64,000 bases of DNA, from NCBI RefSeq assembly GCF_000189635.1, contig NW_002476270.1, positions 124,001 through 188,000 of the forward strand. Reading direction: 5' to 3'. Origin of the DNA: Tetrahymena thermophila SB210. Taxonomy: Eukaryota > Ciliophora > Oligohymenophorea > Hymenostomatida > Tetrahymenidae. How positions within the stretch are numbered: position 1 is the first letter of the stretch; the number at the start of each line of letters is the position of its first letter. Below the pieces are notes generated by a model. The model was not told the DNA's origin, searched no databases, and saw nothing but the letters and a program-made list of their open reading frames with translations. Below, in pieces: positions 56,303 to 64,000 of this stretch. The translations under genes and the position numbers were made by a program.

Positions 56303-59206
56303 TCACTTCTTATTTACAAAGCTTAACAGCTTTTTATCTGTTAATTAGTTGTAATTAAAGAGTTTAGAAATATTATTTGCTTATATATGAGGTGGTTTAC
56401 ATTAATTTTGGCTGCTTAAAATAAAATCCTTTTTTTCAGATAAAAGATTGTGTATTACTCTTACATTTTTATTTTAAAGGATTCTGATATCTTGATATAC
56501 CAGAAAAGAAAACATAGTGCAATTTTCTTATTAAGTGAGCTAAATTTTATTGTAAGGACCTAACAATGTTAAAATTTTTAACGCTGTTCTTAATTACCAC
56601 AAAGGTTTATACTAAAATTCAATATTTTAAGAGTCATTATATAAGCTCTGATAATTTAAATTAAATATATTTTGGTTATTAAAAATATGTTAATCGATCT
56701 CTTTTGGCAGGAAGACAGAGACACTCACTTAATCAAATTGAGATTTGTTATTACTCTTTTAATGAGAGAATTTTACTCTAATCACATAGTTTTTGTCTAA
56801 AGATTCTAAGAAAAAGTTAAATAAATTGTAAAATAAAATTTTTAATTTGATAGCATCAGAAAATACTAGAATTTCTTAATTGTTATTTTATGTAGTTTCA
56901 TTTTTATCTAATTCTACAATGATCATTTTAGACTAATTAAAATAAATATTGTTTAATGAATTAGCTACAATTTAAGCTGTTGAAAATAAATTTATCTTTA
57001 AACTATATACTTCAATTTACTATTTCCTTAAAAAAGAGCCAAACATTTTATAAGTTTCATTTTTAATAAACAAATTTGCACAAGTAGATAAAATAAACTA
57101 AAAATTTTATGTTTGAAAACTTAGTTGCTAACCTGTTTCATGATTTTGTTTTTATCGAATGATTTCATCAAATGTAACAGACGACTAAGATTTTTATTTA
57201 ATAAATTAATCTATTTTTTAAATAGATTCCTTGACACAATCTTCCTGCTAAGAAGTAATAGCATTCAAAATATTATTTTTACGTTTTTCTTTTTCGTATT
57301 TGGATCTAAAACTTTCATTTTCCAATATAATAACTACATACAATTCACTATTCTTGAAATATTTTTACCTCAAGCTGTATTTTTTTTGAGATTCATTACC
57401 ATCTTTTTTTTAAAAGTAGATCACATTAACAGCTTCTTCTTAATCTGAATTTTATTCAATATTTAATAGATTCTATTTTTATTCATTTTAATTTAAATCG
57501 GTTTTTTGTTTGATATCAAATTCCACTTATTTTGATATAGATTCTACTTTTATCTTGAAATTTTATTTTTAGCTACCTGCCCCTTAAACTTTTTATAAAA
57601 ATATGCTTTGTTTTCTAACCTTTTCTTCCTTTTAACCTTATTCATTATTTTATTTATTGTCTAAATTTTCAAAAATCGCTTCAGAATCCATTTTATTTTT
57701 TGAAGTTTGGTTATTTTGACTATAAAATCTTTCTTAGTCAAATAAATTGCTATTTAACTAATTTTTATTTAAATCTAAATTTTTAATCTGCTCTTAAGCT
57801 GGTTATTAATTAGACATATCATCAAGGTCTTAGTATGACTAATTACTTATATATCTCTCTTAAAAGCTAGGAGAATTCACTAGTAATTTTTTTGGAGTGT
57901 CTAAAAATTTCTGATTTGTTAAATTAAAATTTAATTTATTTTTTTATTCTTAATCTATTTTTATCACTTTACTTTCAAAATTCTAGCTTTAAAATTATTA
58001 TTCTAAATTTATATTGGCTTGCTTTTATACCAAGCTATATTACTTTTTTAATAAATTATTATCTTTATCTTCTAGTAAATTTGACTAATTAATATTACCA
58101 GAAAAATTACTTTAAAGTAAATTTTTATGTATTTAAGTTGATTCCTTTATCTACTCTTCTGGGCTTGGTTACCTTTAAGGTTAAATTTGAATCTTTTAGC
58201 ATTCGCCAGCTTCTTTATTGTGTAAAATTTGAGTATCTTTGTTAGTAAACAAAAAGAATAACTTTTCTCTGATTATCCATTTTAATGAATTTTGTTCACT
58301 CCTTACATTTGATGAATTAGAGCTATTTTCTTAAAATGAATTTTTATCTTATTATGAAATAAATTGAGTTAAAAGAGAATTCTTTTTTTATCTAATAAAA
58401 TAGTCGTTTATATAGCAGTTTTCTAAAAACTAATTGAAGGATTCATTATCAGTTATTTTTAGCTACTTTTCTGCTTTTAAGTTTGATGAATAGTACTCTA
58501 ATCTTTCCTCTTTTTTATTAAACTTTCCAATCACAAATGGTGTAGGTAATTATTTATGAATCATATTAGCCCAATCAATAATATGTCTTTTTTATATGAA
58601 GATCTATCTTTTGATGATCTCCTCATGTCTAAGTTTAAGAGAATAAAGAATGCAAGGGAATACATAACGTATTATATTTGAAGTTTACAAGTTATTATTA
58701 GAATAGCTATCACTTAAAATAAATAAGAGCCCAACAGTAACAAATAAAAAGCTCTTTACAAAATAACTACCACCTTCTATACAAGAGCATAGTAAAAATG
58801 CATTAACATATCCGTATGAAATCGTTTTTCGATCATCAAATTTTAGAAAATCTTAGTCATAAATGCCCCATGTTACATTCAAAGAGTATGCATAAACAAA
58901 AATAATGTGAGATATATTATACAGATATGGTTTGAAATAATTAACTAATATGTAAAGGCAGCTAAAAGTAAAATGATTGCCATAGTAAATGAAGAACTTC
59001 ATATACCTAAATTCCTTTTTAATTGAAACTTAGTAAATAATATATAAGAGAGACCAAACAACTAAAACATAAGCAAATCCAATGTGAATTTTACTTCTTT
59101 TAATTTTTTCTTCTTTTTAATAGATCTGTTCAATTGATTTTTGTTTGAAAATTAAACTCCATTTGTGTAATTCCTGCTTGTAGCTGTGCTCAATAATTTT
59201 TTCCAT
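56303..59206 (-). CDS. Membrane sensor resembling a degenerate histidine kinase
   Basis: Single exon, 967 residues, MEKIIEHSYKQELHKW to a TGA at the complement of 56303-56305. The first 200 residues hold about five hydrophobic helices (HIGFAYVLVVWSLLYIIYQV, FFIYYGNHFTFSCLYILV, FVKSFLFVTVGLLFILSD). A short PAS-like start (WANMIHKQLPTPFVIGKFN) follows. Residues 270-600 are Q/N-rich with coils. The back half has the layout of ciliate membrane histidine kinases: YVVIILENESFRSKYEKEKR and NNILNAITSQQEDCV at the dimerisation-helix position, SDAIKLKILFYNLFNFFLES at the ATPase N-box position, and LRTALKILTLLG then ENCTMFSFLVY at the end of the ATPase fold. No His sits where SHELRTP would be, and the ATP-lid glycines are mostly missing. 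It is probably a pseudokinase-type sensor; the assignment rests on layout, not strong motifs. Confidence 0.62.
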
Positions 59207-59837
59207 AATAGCAATAAAATTTCTAAAACTTTGTGTTTTTCTGTTTTAAGTAGTTACCTTGACTTGCTGCTTCAAAGTAATTGTATTTTTGTAATTCTTC
59301 GTTATTATTGCAATCTTATTGCTAAAAGTTTTATTTGGTATATAACCTTAAATCAGAATTTAATTAATGCAAATTTTCAATCAATAATATTTTTAGAAAC
59401 AAATAAAAACTCTACATTTAATAAATCTTCTTTTGAAGTAAATAATAAAGTGAAGTCTTAACATAATTATTATAATATTATCTAATCCTAAAATTAATTT
59501 CAATCAATCAATATTAAAAAAAACTAAATTACCACTAAATAGTATTTTAAAGTTATTTAATGAATATCTGACTGAATATTTACGCTTTCTTTAAATTAAT
59601 TAACCAGATAAATTTTCAAAATATATTTTATCTATTTTTTAAAAATTATTCTTCTATCAATTTTTTAATCTAACTTTTATTTATTTAAAGCAATAATAAT
59701 CAATACAGAGATATCTCTATTATAAAACTTAAATTAATAGTTTGAAAAATCATATTTAAGATTTTATTTTTTTCTTCTTTTTAGAAAGCAATTAAGATTA
59801 AATTTTTCTTCTTCTTCATAATGATCAATTTTTCAAA
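59207..59837. other. Divergent intergenic region
   Basis: AT-rich spacer. An open minus-strand frame reaches upstream of the sensor gene but lacks coding composition. No other feature. Confidence 0.45.
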
Positions 59838-59849
59838 AGATAATAAAGA

Positions 59850-61647
59850 ACAAGATTGGTATTTTACCTCATTAAATTGAAACATTCACTAGAGAGGAGG
59901 TTAGTTAATATTATAAGTCATAAAAATTGATGTTTTTTATCTTAAAATAAATTTTATCATTACTACTTTTTTATTTGCAGCTAAAAAATAAATTGATCTT
60001 AAAATTCAGTTTAATATTAAAAATAATTAAGGAAAATTTAAAACATTAATAAAGATAATAACTAAAAGATTAATCCAAAAATGAATTAAAAAATATTAGA
60101 GATATTTTTGATGTAAAAAAAGATTCTTATAAAAATATATAAAAATAGAAATATTAATAAAATATAAGAGAATATTAATTATTTCATAAAAATATTAAAT
60201 ATTTGATGTTAATGACAACAAATTAAAATATTTTAAAGTAAATCAATTATTTAATCTCTGATAATAAAAAATAAGGTTCACATATACAGTAAAAATTATC
60301 TAATGTGATCCTTGTCTGGACCAAAATTTTTAGTAAAAATTAAATCTGCAAGCTCAATTATAAAAAAAATTCAGCAATTTTAATAATATTTCCAAAGGAA
60401 ATACAGTATTTTGATGTAAAATAAAAAATACTTTAGAATTTCTACAATAAATATAATTCTTAAGTAAACAAATAAAATATAAATTAAAATTTTTATAAAC
60501 ATTTAAAATTTAAAAAATTATTAGGATAGTATGAATCAAAATAATAAAATAGTTTTTTATTAAATATTATAATTCATATTAATTTATAAATTAGTTCTCG
60601 TATAAATAACTTTTTCATTAATTAACTAATTTATTAAATTTTAGGATATTGTAAAAAATTGTTTGATATAATAACAATTTAAAAATAATCAAAGAAGTAA
60701 GAAGCTAAGTAGAAAACAAATATAAATATGTAATAATCACAAGCCAATTAGATATTACAGACATTCGATTTTGAGAAGATAGATGAAAATGAAAGATTCT
60801 TTAGATTAATGTTAAATACTACTGAAATAAAAATAACTGAATTGATTTACTCGCATAAACTAGATAAGAAAGCTAAATTCTTCATATTTTAGGATATTAA
60901 GTAAAATACAATTTAATACCCATTTATACAGTTCAATTTAAATCAGAAACAAAAAATTTGGTATCAAATGCAAAGCGACAATTCAAATTAACAAATGTCT
61001 ACATTTTTTTTGCAAAAGTTGTACATCTAAGAAAGTCCAGGGCTTAAATTAGGTTTTTTTTATAATACTGATAATATCAACATTATCTTTAAAAACGAAA
61101 ATTTTAAATATACTTTAAAATAGATGTTTTTAATAATTAAAGAGGAAAGAAACTTGGTATTACAATGTACTTTTTTAAAGTAAATTTATACAAATCTGAT
61201 TCAAGCTATGATTTCTTGTTTAGAAAATAAATAATTTTACAAGTTTAGCACATCAACCATTTTAGTAAAAAATGATAGTCCGAATTTTAGTGTTAAAGTA
61301 GTTGTCCCTTATTTTATCTATAAAAATTAGAAATAAGACTAAATTGAACAAAATAATAATTATGATTTGTATGAATCTTACCTATTAAAAAAAACTAATA
61401 AAATTGTAAAAGAAATGCATGAAATATTTAAAAAGTAAAAATTGGATGAAATTTCAAAAATAATTGAAAAAGCAAGTGCTATAATTAAACCTTGTAAGAA
61501 AATTATACATATTTAGGAAAGACTTAATAATGACGATTAAAACTCTGTAAGAAATTTACTTTAAATAATGATTGATAGACATAATTAATAAGATATTAAT
61601 ATGACAGAAATGACAGCAATAAGTTAAATTAGAATGAATTTAATTTG
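59850..61647 (+). CDS. Protein of unknown function, about 580 residues
   Basis: A long frame with realistic composition runs from KNKIGILPHQIETFTREE, across a clear intron (about 59899-59980, GTTAGT..TTGCAG), through LISDNKKQGSHIQQKL, KEIQYFDVKQKILQNF, FDFEKIDENERFFRLML, FFIFQDIKQN and a C-terminal helical part (KKTNKIVKEMHEIFKKQ) to TGA 61645-61647. The beginning is unresolved: the frame meets a TGA at about 59819, so an upstream exon or an unseen acceptor is needed. The only ATG just upstream (59819-59821) is in another frame. A more conservative start would be the in-frame ATG at 60728. No domain recognised. Alternation of amphipathic strands and helices suggests a folded protein. Confidence 0.5.
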
Positions 61648-62056
61648 ATAAAATTTCAATAACAAAAAATAAATGAAGTTTTATCTCATAAATGATGATT
61701 TTATTCTAAAAGCACATAAAATTATATACAATTAATTTTATATATTTATTACTAATACCCGGATAAAGTAGAGATCTATTGATTATATGAATATAATTAA
61801 CCATTCAAATAAAAAAATACATATTGATTTAAGTATTAAAATTTTTTTTGTCAATACATTTATTTTTATTTTTTTATGGAATTTTAAATGTCAAATTTGA
61901 AATTATTGTTTTTTTTTTTTTTTTGATTTTTTGGATTTTTTGGATTAATGATAAATATTCAATTTAAAATTTTTATACGACAATATAATATTTGATTAAT
62001 AAGTTAGATCTTAATTATAAAAAAAGAGTAATCTAATAAGTTGATTAAAGGATTAA
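61648..62056. other. Intergenic with long T-tract
   Basis: Contains a run of about 18 T at 61907-61924, followed by three GATTTTTTGG-type units (61925-61950). This is simple sequence immediately upstream of the next gene. No coding frame. Confidence 0.6.
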
Positions 62057-64000
62057 ATGAGTAGAGAAAACAGATTTAACAGTAATATAAGTAATTTAGA
62101 GGTAGATTAAAGGAAACCTTAGAATGTTTCATAGAGTAGTATATAGTAGCCACTTCAATCTAATTTTAGTTCTTAAAGCTCTTAAATGAATAAATAAGAA
62201 CTTATTAATAGTCAGCAAAAAAAGTAGATGTATTCAAAATAATCTAAAAAATAAATCAATCAAGAGAAAGATGACAACACAGATAATTTAAATTTAGTTA
62301 TTTAAACATAAGGAGGAGCATCTCTTAAGAATTTATTAGGGTTATAGCATACTTTTAATTAATCTCCTAATTTACCTACAGATTCATAAAATGAAGAGAA
62401 TAAGTTTACTTTTGAGAAAGTAGATAATCAAAATAGAGATAAAGTTGATTCTTATCAGTCAGCAACATTTAGAAAAGGAAGTGAATTAATACATAGTTAG
62501 ACAAATTAGATAGGTAGTATCACAAGCTTGCAAAATGATTAAAATATTACAAACTCTTAGTAGATCGCTTAACAATTGATAGGTGTAAAATAAAATAATT
62601 TTTAAAAAAGCTCAATAGTGTTGAATAGTACTTTTGTTAATTAGAATCAAAGTAGTATTTCATAAAATTAGTCCTAAATTTAGCAGCCAATTCTTTTTTT
62701 GAAAGATAAAAATATAACTACAAAATAGTACATGTAAAAAATTAAAGAATGTTTATAAAATGATTATGAGAATAAACTAATAGGGTTGTTTAAGTTTGCA
62801 TAACTTTACTCAAACTATCAAAAAGAGGGGTAATTAGCCAATAATGATTTAATTGAAGCAACTATGATTTATGATAACTAATTTTAAATTGCTTAATAAA
62901 ATAATTAATAAAATTTAAGCTAGCTTTATTTACATGATTATTAAAAAATGTTTCAATTCTAAAAACAATCCTCTTTAGGGAGAACAGTTTTGAGACAGTG
63001 CTGCATTTACAAAGGATAAATTCGTCAGCCAATTGAAGATAAGAGTAAGTTTTTTTTATTGAATCAATAGTATTTAGTTAAAATGAATCCTAAAATTGAT
63101 TCAAAATTTTATTTAATAATTATAAATTATTGATAAAATAGATTAAAAAAGAAGTAAAAGTCCTATTACTCAGAAGTACAAAGAAAAGGAAATAAATAAA
63201 TTTCAAGCAATTGAAGAAAAAGGGAAAATATACAAAAATACTCTATAATGGAAGGGTGATGCTTAAAAAAAATTTCGTGTTATGTTAAGAGATAATAAAA
63301 ATCATTTATTTGCCGTTTATACTGAGGATTTAGAAGAAGTAAAGATTTTTTCTCTTTCTAGAAATAAAATTTTTCAATTGTTTTTTTAAGGCTATTAAAA
63401 TCAGAGATTATTTTTTGTGCTTAAAGATAGAAGATTAAAATACTTATTCAGATGTTAATCTACGAGGTTTATTTAAAAAAACCACTATATATAGACAGAA
63501 AGATAGATTTATGCATTTTGTAATCGATTAAATTATTCTATTAATCATTTTAGAAAATAATTATTTTTAATTAAATAGTTTTAAGGAAAGCTTAGAAGCT
63601 ATGCATCTTACCTTAAAAATTAACAACTATAATAGTAATAATAACAGTAGCTATAATTATTATTGTAAGAGTAGAAGAAAAAGTAGGAAGAGTAATTAAT
63701 AGTAAATTTAATTATTAAAATAGTATTAATAAATGCTTATAAAATTTTTGTATCTTAGAAGGAAAAAATGGAAATGGATGATATTAAAGACTGCGACATT
63801 GAATTAGATTAGAAAGAATAATCCAATTATTATTAAACAAACTAGTCAAATAGTCCTTTCTAGAGCAATAAATTTAAGAAGGTAAAGAAGAATAATAATG
63901 ATTCCCTGTAAGTAGATAATGGTAATAAAAGCTAGGTTAATATTAGTTAGCTCAGTGATAAGTCTCATCAATCCGTACCAGCTTAAGCTAATATGATTGA
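62057..64000 (+). CDS. Gln/Asn-rich protein, unknown, 3' end outside the window
   Basis: ATG at 62057 begins MSRENRFNSNISNLEVDQ. The first 330 residues are Q/N/S-rich and probably disordered, with small ordered pieces (TTKQYMQKIKECLQNDYE, NKLIGLFKFAQLYSNYQ). One clear intron (about 63047-63139) joins DK to NQKRSKSP. The next segment looks folded: KIYKNTLQWKGDAQKKFRV, NHLFAVYTEDLEEVKIFSL and RLFFVLKDRRLKYLF could be strands of a PH-like fold, though I would not assert that. A polyglutamine run around 63630-63690 is written almost entirely in TAA/TAG. The frame is still open at base 64000, so the product is partial. No named family. Confidence 0.72.

Noticed and set aside
57125-57448. Plus-strand 107-codon hydrophobic frame
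   Set aside because: It is antisense to the sensor-like gene; T-rich antisense of a Lys/Asn-rich protein always looks hydrophobic.
1-64000. Bacterial-style features (operons, Shine-Dalgarno sites, CRISPR, insertion sequences, attachment sites)
   Set aside because: The code, spliced introns and eukaryotic protein families rule out a prokaryotic context, and no direct-repeat array or transposase frame was seen.
1-64000. Telomere or rDNA sequence
   Set aside because: No CCCCAA/GGGGTT or CCCCAAA arrays and no rRNA segments were found, so the window is internal to a chromosome.

Overview
The window is about 64 kb of very AT-rich eukaryotic DNA that reads as a ciliate macronuclear fragment. Long conserved reading frames are open only if TAA and TAG are read as glutamine and TGA is the sole stop. 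Genes are split by AT-rich GT..AG introns, mostly 50-200 nt, and separated by spacers of very low GC. Code, intron size and spacing suit an oligohymenophorean such as Tetrahymena or a relative, and argue against Paramecium, whose introns are about 25 nt. Species is an inference. I saw no tRNA or rRNA gene, CRISPR array, telomeric repeat or transposon. All exon boundaries were assigned by eye. Gene ends are most secure where I followed the frame to a TGA.

Layout. 0.2-6.7 kb (+): a protein tyrosine phosphatase (PTP), a small membrane protein, doubtful small ORFs, and a degenerate eight-helix ZIP-like transporter. 7.4-19.5 kb (-): a very large WNK-type kinase with a Q/N-rich tail, a second PTP, and an Arf GTPase-activating protein. 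20.5-25.3 kb (+): an ADAT2-like tRNA adenosine deaminase and a cyclic-nucleotide-binding-domain K+ channel, followed by diverged tandem repeats. 26.4-34 kb: mitochondrial ribosomal protein uL4 (-), a CCR4-type nuclease (+), and a 1061-residue coiled-coil Q-rich protein (-). 34.6-43.4 kb: VPS52 of the GARP/EARP tethering complexes (+), a CDF/ZnT zinc transporter with a huge His-Asp loop (-), and a Kelch/coiled-coil protein (-). 43.8-49.3 kb (+): an Alba-domain protein and a leucine-rich-repeat protein, separated by a 3.3 kb gene-free stretch. 50.8-54.2 kb (+): a tandem pair of CaMKK-like kinases with altered active-site motifs. 54.5-59.2 kb (-): a small membrane protein and a seven-helix-like sensor resembling a degenerate histidine kinase. 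59.8-64 kb (+): two genes of unknown function, the last running off the window.

There is no operon logic; neighbours are mostly unrelated housekeeping, signalling and trafficking genes. The recurrent theme is signalling: two PTPs flanking a WNK kinase, two variant kinases, a gated K+ channel and a sensor-like protein. Zinc handling appears twice (ZIP-like and CDF), and membrane traffic twice (ArfGAP and VPS52).
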